From the NCBI RefSeq assembly GCF_002201515.1, contig NZ_CP021421.1, positions 2,480,001 to 2,544,000 on the forward strand: DNA of 64,000 nt. Reading direction: 5' to 3'. The position numbers were made by a program, and so were the translations under genes. Positions within the stretch are counted from its first letter, which is position 1, and each line of letters starts with the position of its first letter. The notes under the pieces are model-generated. The model made no database searches and was not told the origin of the DNA. It saw only the letters and a list, made by a program, of their open reading frames with translations. Shown piece by piece: positions 1-7,777 of the stretch. Source of the stretch: Muribaculum intestinale. GTDB lineage: Bacteria > Bacteroidota > Bacteroidia > Bacteroidales > Muribaculaceae.

Positions 1-1412
1 CGTACCTGGTTGATGAGTGTGCGTGCTTCCTCAAGACCGTTGCCACCGATTTCAATCAATGCTTCGGCCTTGTAGAGCAGCAGGTCGGCATATCGGATAA
101 CCTGCCAATTGAGAGCGGATGCTCCCCAAGGCCATCCCTGGGTGGCGTCTTTTGACTCAGGCGAGAGCCAGAATCTCTTGGTGTTGTTGTAGCCGTAGGT
201 GTCGCTGTTGCGTACCCAAAGTCCGCAGGGACGTTCTTCGTATGTCTTATATCTTATGGTAGGACGCCCAATGACAAAGTCGAGACGAGGGTCTACATTG
301 CCGTCGACGTTTCCGAGTGTGTATCCTCCGTTATTGTCAAAGACTACTGTACCATAGTCGGGCTTTTGCTGATAGTCGAATACGGGGAGACCGTTGGCAT
401 CGGTCTGGTAGGCGTTGATAAGATCTTGCGAGGGGAGGAAGAAGCCGTCACCCTGCCAAGGGCAGCCGGGGCCGGTCATGGAGTTGAGCAGCATAGACCA
501 GTTTATGCGGCCAACTCCGCTTGAGCCGTCGTCTTTTGAGAATTGGATGGCGAAAACCGATTCCGGTCCGTTCTCATATTCCAGGAGATCGAGCTTTTGG
601 AAGTCATCAAGGAGCTGATACCCCTGAACCTTATCGATAAGCTCCACAACCTCACCCATGAGGGTTTTGTTAATATTTATTACAGCATTAGTCTGTGAAT
701 CCTGTTCATATGCCTGATATAGCTTGACCTTGGCTGCGTAGGCGAGAGCGATGCGGCGGTTTATACGACCTATTTCGCTTTGATTGTCGGGCAGATTCTC
801 GGCTGCGGCGAGTAGATCCTTTGCGATGCGGTCAAGATGTTGCTCGCGTGAGAATTCATCGTTGCGCACGTAGGGATATTCAATTTCAGGGAGGTCGATA
901 TCCATATATGGGATGCGGTTGAATAGGCGTACAAGTTCGAAATACCAGTGGTCGCGGATTACGCATATTTCGGCTATACGGGTGTTCTTTTGTGGGATTA
1001 TGCTTTCATCGACTTTGCGGAGTGCACGGATGGCGGAATTACAGCGGGATATTCCGCAGTATACGTTAAACCACTTGCCATCAAGAAATCCGTTGTTGGG
1101 CTGGATTTTTGCGGTTTCCATATCGTGGATTTCCCATGCATCGGTCTCACCTCCGCCGCCTTTGTAGGCATTGTCGGCACGTACCTCGCCGTAGCTCCAG
1201 TTTGTAACGGGAAACCAGTGTGGATCATTGGAGTCGGCATATCTACATCCGAATGTGGCGTATGCTCCGTGGACGAGAAGGTCGACAGCCTCGGGATCAT
1301 TCATGTTTGCATCGGATAACGGACCTTGTGGCTTGTTTTCCAGGAAGTCGTCGCTACAAGCACTTAATGAGAGGCCGATAAGTGCAATCGGTAATATATT
1401 TTTCAGTTTCAT
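1..1412 (-). CDS. SusD-like outer-membrane lipoprotein (3' end beyond window)
   Basis: The frame opens at 1412 and stays open to the window edge, so about 470 residues are seen and the C-terminus is missing. It starts MKLKNILPIALIGLSLSAC, a lipoprotein signal with lipobox LSAC. The mature protein begins SDDFLENKP, as SusD proteins do, and the TPR-like helical body carries typical RagB/SusD wording such as the stretch with WPWGASALNWQVIRYAD. SusD proteins sit on the cell surface and close over the SusC channel to deliver glycans. It lies 29 bp after SusC on the same strand, forming a pair. The neighbouring GH32, fructokinase and fructose-type sensor suggest a fructan ligand; that is inferred from context. 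Confidence 0.93.
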   Translation of the reverse strand, partial: MKLKNILPIALIGLSLSACSDDFLENKPQGPLSDANMNDPEAVDLLVHGAYATFGCRYADSNDPHWFPVTNWSYGEVRADNAYKGGGGETDAWEIHDMETAKIQPNNGFLDGKWFNVYCGISRCNSAIRALRKVDESIIPQKNTRIAEICVIRDHWYFELVRLFNRIPYMDIDLPEIEYPYVRNDEFSREQHLDRIAKDLLAAAENLPDNQSEIGRINRRIALAYAAKVKLYQAYEQDSQTNAVININKTLMGEVVELIDKVQGYQLLDDFQKLDLLEYENGPESVFAIQFSKDDGSSGVGRINWSMLLNSMTGPGCPWQGDGFFLPSQDLINAYQTDANGLPVFDYQQKPDYGTVVFDNNGGYTLGNVDGNVDPRLDFVIGRPTIRYKTYEERPCGLWVRNSDTYGYNNTKRFWLSPESKDATQGWPWGASALNWQVIRYADLLLYKAEALIEIGGNGLEEARTLINQV

Positions 1413-1441
1413 TTTTGTAGTATTTGATGATTGGGAGTATA

Positions 1442-4400
1442 TTAGAAGCCAAACTGTATGCCGAAAGTGTATTGGCGTGGCAGGGCGTAGGGATATCCGA
1501 GACCTTCAGGATCGGCACCTGAGTATTTGGTAAGGGTCAGCAGATTCTGAGCCTGGAAATATATGCGTGCGTTCTGCAGGCGGAGAGTCTTGCGCAGCTT
1601 CTCGGGCAATGTATATCCAAGAGAGAGTGTCTTCAGGCGTATGAATGAGCCGTCTTCGATGAAGTATTCCGAGCTTTCATTCTCGTTGTTTGAGTTGTCG
1701 ACAGCCGGAGCGGGTACGTCGGAATCATAATAGCCGGTCTGGAGGAAGCGGTCGTATGCGTTGGAGGCCTCAAGCAACTGTATACCATGATTGCCTGTCC
1801 ATAGAGGGAAGAAGTCGGTGTAGTATTTGGAGTTGTTCCATGCGTCGCGTATGATGCTGTTGAAGAATAGGCTGAGGTCGAAACCTTTCCAGTTGGCTCC
1901 GAGATTGAGACCGAACTGAGCTTTGGGTAAATCAGTACCGAGCCATGTGCGGTCGCGGTCGTTGATTTCATTATCGCCGTTGGTGTCCACATATCGTACT
2001 CGTCCTACGGCGGGATTACCGAAACTTACTTTATATTCCGCTTTATAGGCGTCTACTTCTTCCTGAGTGCGGAATATGCCGTCGGTCTTGTATCCCATCC
2101 AAGAGCCGAGTGATTGTCCTACGATACTTTTGTCTATGCCGTTGCCGCCACCCCAGGTGTAGTATATATCGTCCATCAAATCAGTGACTTCATTCTTCAT
2201 CACGGTAGCGTTCAGACCGATGCTATAGCTGAAATCCTTATTAATCGATTGGCGCCATTCGGCGGTGATTTCCACACCCTTGTTTACCATGGAGCCGCCA
2301 TTGTACCAGCAGTATCCGCCTTCGCCGATAGTGGCTATATATGGCTTTTCTACGAGCATGTTGTCGGTCTTTTTGTGGAAGTAGTCAAATGATAGAGCCA
2401 GCTTGTGGTTGAATAGGGATGCGTCGAAACCGAAGTTGGTCTGATATGTCTTCTCCCAGGTGAGGTCAGGATTGGTGCTGCGAGAACGGAGTGCTCCCGG
2501 GAGGAGTGTGTTCCCTCCGCCGATTGCATAAGCGGCACGGTCGAGATCCATCGCATATTTGGCATAAAAGGCATCGTTGGCGATGATGTCGTTACCGTTG
2601 ACACCGTATGCACCGCGTATTTTGAGGTCGCTGAGCCATGAACGTGTGGCTTCCATGAAGTTTTCCTGAGATATGCGCCATCCAGCAGAAACAGACGGGA
2701 ACCAGTCGTAGTTGTGGGCAGTCGACAGACGAGAGGATGCATCGCGCCGGAGAGTGAACGAAAGTAGGTATTTGTTGTCCCAGCTATAGTTGATTTTGCC
2801 GAAAACGGAGAACATAGAGTAGTTGGATGCACCGGACCCTGTATTCTTGTTTGCGGTTACGTTGCCGAGATACAGGTAGTTGGGGTCTTCGATCTCGAGG
2901 CCTTTTCCCTCTCCGAACATGTCTTCGAAGTGGTTGCGCTTTGCTTCTATGCCGACAAGAGCCATTATTGAGTTTTTGCCGAAGTCGGCGTTATACTGTG
3001 CGATATTGGTCCATACCCAGTCGGTAGTCTTGCTTGAATACTGGTACAGATTGTTGGTGTTGTCGCGAAGGTTGGCCGGAGTGAAAATTTTGTCGTTACC
3101 GTTGTGGTAGTTTACGCCGAAATTGGTTTTCAGTATGAGGTTTTTAATGGGCTCTACAGATAGGTATGCATTTCCAAATATGCGCCAATATTCACGCTTG
3201 TTGTTGCCTTCTTCTTCAATCTGTCGCATGATATTGGGGGTGTCGTTGAGGCCGAATGCCACTTGGTCGTTGTAGTTGCCCTCAGAGTCGTAGACAGTAC
3301 GGGCCGGATGCATTTTGATAGCATTTTCTTCTATGCCGCCGGGAGCATTGTGCTGACGCCACCAGTTGACAGTAACATTGCCACCGACACGCAGACGGTT
3401 GTTGAGGAATCCGTAGTCGGAGCTGAAACGGGTGTTGGCTTTCTGGAAGTCGGAACCTTTGATGATACCGTCGTGGTCGAGCCAGCTGACCGACAGAGAT
3501 GATGAGCCGTTTTCATCGCCTTTTGAAATGCCGATGCTGTATGTCTGCATCAGAGCTGTGCGGTGTATCTCCTTTTCCCAGTCGGTATTCTGAGGATTTA
3601 CGATTACGCCATTGAGATTAGTGTAGGGCTGTAGTTTTGGAGTAGCGCCATTGCCGTATAGTTCGGAATTTGGGGTGGTGCCGTAGGAATACTTGTAGGC
3701 GGACCAATATACCTGACCCCACTGGTCGGCATTGAGCATGTCAAGTCCGCTCTGGTAGGTCTGTAGTGTGAGTGTTGCATCAAAAGTCACGCGGCATTCG
3801 CCTTTTTTGGCACGCTTGGTGGTGATGATGATTACGCCATTGGCTGCCTGTGCGCCGTAGATTGATGCAGATGCGGCGTCTTTCAGTACTTGAATTGATT
3901 CTACATCGTTGCTGTTGAGAATTGTCCCCGGATTCTCACGGGTCATCACACCGTCGATTACATAGAGCGGTCCGTTGGCATCGCTTCGGAATGACGAGGC
4001 GCCACGTATAGATGTGCCTGTGCTCAGGCCACCGGGAGTACCGTCGGTAGTGATATTCATGCCCGCTACACGTCCCTGCAGGGATTGTATTACATTGCCT
4101 GTAGGAGTGTCGGCGACATCTTTCATCTTTACAACAGAGACTGACCCTGTGAGGTCGGATTTCTTTTCGGAAGAATAGCCTACAACCACAACCTCGTCAA
4201 GGTGTTCGGCATCCTCTTCAAGGTATATTGTCATAGTGGGCTGAGCCGCAGCTTTCATTGTAGTATAGCCGACGTACGACACCGTTATGTATGAGCCTTC
4301 GGGAACTGTCATGGTAAAGTTACCGTCGAAATCGGTGGCGGCACCCATGCTCCCTTTCACATCTGAAATAATACTTGCGCCAATCAGCGGCTCGTCATCG

Positions 4401-4498
4401 GTCTTGGAAAGCACTGTTCCATGCACCGTGATGTTCTGTGCTTGTGCGGCAATTGCAAAGACAAACAGCAAAATCGCACTGAGAATCTGTTTTTTCAT
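1442..4498 (-). CDS. SusC-like TonB-dependent outer-membrane transporter (fructan locus)
   Basis: The product is 1018 aa, usual for SusC. A signal peptide (residues 1-20, ending AIAAQAQ) is followed by a carboxypeptidase-regulatory-like domain (about 22-105, with TDFDGNFTM), then the TonB-box-like LDEVVVVGY near 103-111 and a plug domain (SLQGRVAGM, PLYVIDGV, ESIQVLKDAASASIYGAQAANG). A long beta-barrel ends in aromatic FGIQFGF. It imports oligosaccharides across the outer membrane with TonB energy, together with the SusD lipoprotein 29 bp downstream. It is the first gene of the minus-strand unit. The 236-bp region upstream holds a TAnnTTTG element but no good -33 box, as expected for an activator-dependent promoter. 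The fructan substrate is inferred from its neighbours. Confidence 0.95.
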   Translation of the reverse strand: MKKQILSAILLFVFAIAAQAQNITVHGTVLSKTDDEPLIGASIISDVKGSMGAATDFDGNFTMTVPEGSYITVSYVGYTTMKAAAQPTMTIYLEEDAEHLDEVVVVGYSSEKKSDLTGSVSVVKMKDVADTPTGNVIQSLQGRVAGMNITTDGTPGGLSTGTSIRGASSFRSDANGPLYVIDGVMTRENPGTILNSNDVESIQVLKDAASASIYGAQAANGVIIITTKRAKKGECRVTFDATLTLQTYQSGLDMLNADQWGQVYWSAYKYSYGTTPNSELYGNGATPKLQPYTNLNGVIVNPQNTDWEKEIHRTALMQTYSIGISKGDENGSSSLSVSWLDHDGIIKGSDFQKANTRFSSDYGFLNNRLRVGGNVTVNWWRQHNAPGGIEENAIKMHPARTVYDSEGNYNDQVAFGLNDTPNIMRQIEEEGNNKREYWRIFGNAYLSVEPIKNLILKTNFGVNYHNGNDKIFTPANLRDNTNNLYQYSSKTTDWVWTNIAQYNADFGKNSIMALVGIEAKRNHFEDMFGEGKGLEIEDPNYLYLGNVTANKNTGSGASNYSMFSVFGKINYSWDNKYLLSFTLRRDASSRLSTAHNYDWFPSVSAGWRISQENFMEATRSWLSDLKIRGAYGVNGNDIIANDAFYAKYAMDLDRAAYAIGGGNTLLPGALRSRSTNPDLTWEKTYQTNFGFDASLFNHKLALSFDYFHKKTDNMLVEKPYIATIGEGGYCWYNGGSMVNKGVEITAEWRQSINKDFSYSIGLNATVMKNEVTDLMDDIYYTWGGGNGIDKSIVGQSLGSWMGYKTDGIFRTQEEVDAYKAEYKVSFGNPAVGRVRYVDTNGDNEINDRDRTWLGTDLPKAQFGLNLGANWKGFDLSLFFNSIIRDAWNNSKYYTDFFPLWTGNHGIQLLEASNAYDRFLQTGYYDSDVPAPAVDNSNNENESSEYFIEDGSFIRLKTLSLGYTLPEKLRKTLRLQNARIYFQAQNLLTLTKYSGADPEGLGYPYALPRQYTFGIQFGF

Positions 4499-4521
4499 GT
4501 TGATATTGGTTGGTAAATTTT

Positions 4522-4574
4522 ATGCTGCAAATTTAATTCGCACAATATGGTGCAGCATATAATGGATGTTGCGT
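4522..4574 (-). promoter_or_regulatory. Candidate susC promoter and operator, fructan locus
   Basis: On the minus strand TAAATTTG (4535-4528) fits the Bacteroidales -7 consensus TAnnTTTG; no TTTG lies 19-21 bp upstream. An 8-bp inverted repeat, ATGCTGCA at 4522-4529 and TGCAGCAT at 4551-4558, overlaps this box. About 33 bp further upstream is ACGCAAC (minus strand, 4574-4568), a 7-mer also found upstream of GH32. The rest of the 4499-4734 gap is AT-rich, with a weak hairpin at 4679-4704 just after the regulator's stop. Binding by the hybrid regulator is inferred. Confidence 0.45.
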
Positions 4575-4734
4575 CGGTTATCAAAATCTGTGTGTCGCAC
4601 GATTTTTGACAGAATATGCAACAAAAGTGATAATAGATTGTGAAATGGTATTAATCCGTTGATTTACATGACTGTTATGTGGGGTATGAATGTGTCATGC
4701 CCACAGAGGAGACATTCACTGAACTGACGGATTG

Positions 4735-6666
4735 CTATTTTCCCAATCGATTGCGTACCTCGGTAGGAGTTTCTCCATAGGCATCGCGATAGCATTTTGT
4801 GAAATAGGCCGGAGTAGAGAAGCCGGTTTCATAGGCAATCTCACTTATCGTTTTATCGGTCGATACGATTAGGTTATGACCGTGTTTCAGGCGTATGCGT
4901 CTTATCAGTTCTACCGGAGAATAGTTGGTCAGAGCTTTTATCTTGCGATAGAATTGTGAGCGCTCAAGCCCCATCTTCGAAGCAATCTTGTCGACATTCA
5001 AATCGGAGTTTCCCATATCGGCCTTTAATATTTCGATGAATCGACGATAGAAATCATTGTCGATTTCTGATACCGGTAATGTCGGCTTGCTTGCCGGATT
5101 CTGTGGGTCCGGTGACATACATTTAGTCGCAGATGCCGCCGCAGGAGTAGTGTCACCGCTCCATATCTCCTTTATACGCTTGCGGTTGGAGATGAGCGAT
5201 GCGCATCTTGAAGCCAGCACGGCTCCGCTGAACGGTTTTGCAAGGTATCCGTCGGCTCCATTGTCGTATCCCTGTATACGTTGCTCATCCATAGAGCATG
5301 CGGTGAGCATGAGTATGGGTATGTGTGAGGTGGATATCTCTTCCTTTATACGCCGACAGCATTCCATGCCGTCCATCACAGGCATCATGACATCGCAAAT
5401 GATAAGGTCAGGCACATATTTTGTTGCCATTCTTATGCCGTCGCGACCATTTGTAGCCGTGATTATATTGTAGGATGTATTGAGGAGTTCGCTTACAAGG
5501 CGGAGTATGTCTTTATTGTCATCAATAATCAGTAAGAGAGGCTTCGCCGCATCAAAGGTCAGGTCGGCTTCGATTCCGGATAATTCTGTTGCTACATCCT
5601 CGGGGGTGATATTTTGCTCGGTGGCAACGGTCGTGTCGGAAATGTGCCTTATGGGAAGTTCGACAGTAAATACCGACCCTTCGTTAAGTGCGCTTTTTAC
5701 AGAGATTGTGCCTCCGTGTAGTTCTACAAATGCTTTTACCAGTGAAAGACCTATGCCAGATCCTCTTGGATGTATACGGTCGGCCTGGTAGAACCTGTCG
5801 AATATGTTGCCGAGATCGCGTTCGCTTATGCCTTCGCCGGTGTCGGCCACTTTAAGTGTAAGTCGTTCGTTTTCTACGCTATATGACACATGTATGGAGC
5901 CATTGTCGGGAGTATATTTGAATGCATTGGAAATCAGATTGAAGAATATACGCTCGATTTTTTCTGCATCAAATGCTCCTGTGACAGGTGCGCCAGCGGG
6001 TGTATCAAGCGACAGTCTGATATCGCGTTTCCTGGCTACAGCGTAGAATGATTCCATCCATTCGTTTATCGCATGTCCGAAATCTATCTCAGAGAGATGC
6101 AGGTCGAGTTTGCCGTTTTCATATTTTCTGAAGTCAAGTATCTGATTTATAAGGCGACGAAGGATTTTTACATTTTTGTCGGCAATTTTGATTAGTGTAT
6201 GTTGCTGAGGCGTTAGATTGTTTGCATCCGCAAGTTGTGATACAGGCTCGGATATAAGTGTGAGAGGAGTGCGTAAATCATGAGATACATTGGTGAAAAA
6301 CATAAGTTTAGACTGAGTGGCTTCCTGTAGTTTTTCGTTAAGAGACTTTTGCATGTCGCGCTGTTCTTCCAGTAGTCTGTTGCGTTCCATGAGCGCCATC
6401 TGATGGCGGCGGTGCTGCCAGAATGATCTTAGCACAAGAAAGAATACGCCGAATAGTAGCACGATCATAGCTATGCTTGCATAGAATAGCGATGTCTGCG
6501 ACGAGTGTTTGGCCCAGTAATCATCGATTTTCTCTTTCAGAAGTTTCATTTTTCGTGTCTCTTCGGTCAGAGTCTCGTTCTGAAGGAGCAATATGTCGGC
6601 ATTGGAGAGGTCGACTGCTGATGATGCCGGTATCTCAACCTCACGCTGATATGGCTCGCCTTTCAA
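4735..6666 (-). CDS. Hybrid two-component regulator, kinase/receiver/AraC half (split gene)
   Basis: This 643-aa frame is the back part of a hybrid two-component system protein. In order: one membrane segment (about 60-80), a HisKA domain with NVSHDLRTP (phospho-acceptor His129), an HATPase domain (N-box NLISNAFKYTP, DTGEGI, GSGIGLSLV), a receiver with CDVMMPVMDG (Asp425), and a C-terminal AraC-type helix-turn-helix (about 540-643, ending near TPTEVRNRLGK). It lacks a signal peptide and sensor; these are encoded just upstream in the same frame, separated by one TAA at 6700-6702. The 11 codons between that stop and this ATG still read as protein, so the natural gene was 4735-7491. If translated from 6666 the product would be a membrane kinase without its sugar sensor. 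It would be expected to control the flanking fructan genes. Confidence 0.85.
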   Translation of the reverse strand: MKGEPYQREVEIPASSAVDLSNADILLLQNETLTEETRKMKLLKEKIDDYWAKHSSQTSLFYASIAMIVLLFGVFFLVLRSFWQHRRHQMALMERNRLLEEQRDMQKSLNEKLQEATQSKLMFFTNVSHDLRTPLTLISEPVSQLADANNLTPQQHTLIKIADKNVKILRRLINQILDFRKYENGKLDLHLSEIDFGHAINEWMESFYAVARKRDIRLSLDTPAGAPVTGAFDAEKIERIFFNLISNAFKYTPDNGSIHVSYSVENERLTLKVADTGEGISERDLGNIFDRFYQADRIHPRGSGIGLSLVKAFVELHGGTISVKSALNEGSVFTVELPIRHISDTTVATEQNITPEDVATELSGIEADLTFDAAKPLLLIIDDNKDILRLVSELLNTSYNIITATNGRDGIRMATKYVPDLIICDVMMPVMDGMECCRRIKEEISTSHIPILMLTACSMDEQRIQGYDNGADGYLAKPFSGAVLASRCASLISNRKRIKEIWSGDTTPAAASATKCMSPDPQNPASKPTLPVSEIDNDFYRRFIEILKADMGNSDLNVDKIASKMGLERSQFYRKIKALTNYSPVELIRRIRLKHGHNLIVSTDKTISEIAYETGFSTPAYFTKCYRDAYGETPTEVRNRLGK

Positions 6667-6699
6667 TATCGCGAGTGCCGTTTGTATTAAGCGGTGTCC

Positions 6700-7491
6700 T
6701 TAGGTAGGATATAGGAATGTAGCGTCGATAATACTGTCGGCCACTGCTTTTATACCAATTTCGGGTGCCGCGTCGATTCCGATTATCTTTATGTCATTGC
6801 GCCCATGACGGCGAGTTATTTCAGCGGCGGCTATAGCCATTCGGTCGTTATGAGCGTATATGAGATTGGCTTCCGGATGAGCTTTCAGTAATGAGTCGAC
6901 AATAGGTATTGCCTCTTCTTTATTCCAGTTGCCGGCCTCGCTTGCTATTATTTTGCCTCCACCGGCGGTCAGTTCATTTGCGAATCCGTTGTGTCGGTTT
7001 TCAGCAGGAGTAGAGCCGCGCAGTCCGTATATCTCGATTACTTTGGGTGGCTCGGTGAGTATGTGGAATGCATAATGTGCGGCTTCCCGGCCAATGCTTT
7101 TGTCATCGACACCTATATGTGCGGTATATGAATCGCCGATAATATTCCGGTCGAATATTATTACCGGTATTCCCGATTCATATACCTCTTTTATAATAGG
7201 AGTGAGGGCTTGCGCTTCGTTGGGCGATACAATTATTATATCAAACCCGTTGTCGGCGAAGTAGCGTATGTCGGAAATCTGTTTCGGATTGCTGTCGTCG
7301 GCTGAACGAATTTCTACTTCCGCATCTTCATGAAGCATTATTTCACGGTTGATTTCGTCGTTCATTTTCGAGCGCCAGTCATCCTGACTGCATTGTGATA
7401 CTCCGATTTTATATATTCTGCTGTCGGAACATGCTGCAAGAGCAGTGGTGAGAAATGTGATAATAAACAGGTATATAGACAACTTTTTCAT
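6700..7491 (-). CDS. Hybrid two-component regulator, periplasmic fructose-type sensor half (split gene)
   Basis: The 263-aa frame begins at 7491 (MKKLSIYLFIITFLTTALAAC), giving a clean signal sequence; an ATG 38 codons upstream would add a non-signal extension. The body is a periplasmic-binding-protein (LacI/ribose-binding-like) fold: KIGVSQCSQDDWR, IIIVSPNEAQAL, GIPVIIFDRN, HIGVDDKSIG, LRGSTPAENRHNGF, YAHNDRMAIAA and IGIDAAPEIG. This matches the sensor of the Bacteroides fructan regulator class typified by BT1754, which binds fructose. The frame ends DATFLYPT-stop, exactly where family members continue into the juxtamembrane region, and in-frame homology resumes directly after the TAA. As it stands it would be a secreted or lipid-anchored binding protein with no kinase. 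Confidence 0.85.
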   Translation of the reverse strand: MKKLSIYLFIITFLTTALAACSDSRIYKIGVSQCSQDDWRSKMNDEINREIMLHEDAEVEIRSADDSNPKQISDIRYFADNGFDIIIVSPNEAQALTPIIKEVYESGIPVIIFDRNIIGDSYTAHIGVDDKSIGREAAHYAFHILTEPPKVIEIYGLRGSTPAENRHNGFANELTAGGGKIIASEAGNWNKEEAIPIVDSLLKAHPEANLIYAHNDRMAIAAAEITRRHGRNDIKIIGIDAAPEIGIKAVADSIIDATFLYPT

Positions 7492-7522
7492 GAGAATTGC
7501 GCATATAAGGTAATCAACACTG

Positions 7523-7530
7523 CAAAGATA
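7523..7530 (-). promoter_or_regulatory. Likely -7 element for the hybrid regulator
   Basis: The minus strand reads TATCTTTG, a full match to TAnnTTTG, 32 bp upstream of the regulator ATG at 7491. No clear TTTG -33 box is seen. It is divergent from the GH32 promoter region. Confidence 0.4.
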
Positions 7531-7637
7531 TTGATAATCATATGAAAAACAGTGCTTATGATAATAAAAATGATGTGCATACAACGAATTTAATAGACAA
7601 TGCACGATTTTTTATAGGCTGTAATTGGGCAATATAG

Positions 7638-7733
7638 TAGTTTTGCAGTATGGAAACGCAACGGATACAACACATGGCAATTCCGTTGTCGACAGGAACT
7701 TTATTCAATGGAGAAAAGATTGTTTTAGATTTG
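7638..7733 (+). promoter_or_regulatory. Candidate promoter/operator region of the GH32 operon
   Basis: Two -7-like boxes fit TAnnTTTG: TAGTTTTG (7638-7645) and TAGATTTG (7726-7733). Between them lie ACGCAAC (7656-7662), shared with the susC upstream region, and a 7-bp inverted repeat, CAACGGA (7659-7665) and TCCGTTG (7682-7688). No standard -33 box is found, which fits activator control. Which box is used cannot be decided from sequence. Confidence 0.4.
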
Positions 7734-7777
7734 CATTAACCTGAAAATTTTACCACTCACATCAGTATAAAATCAAT

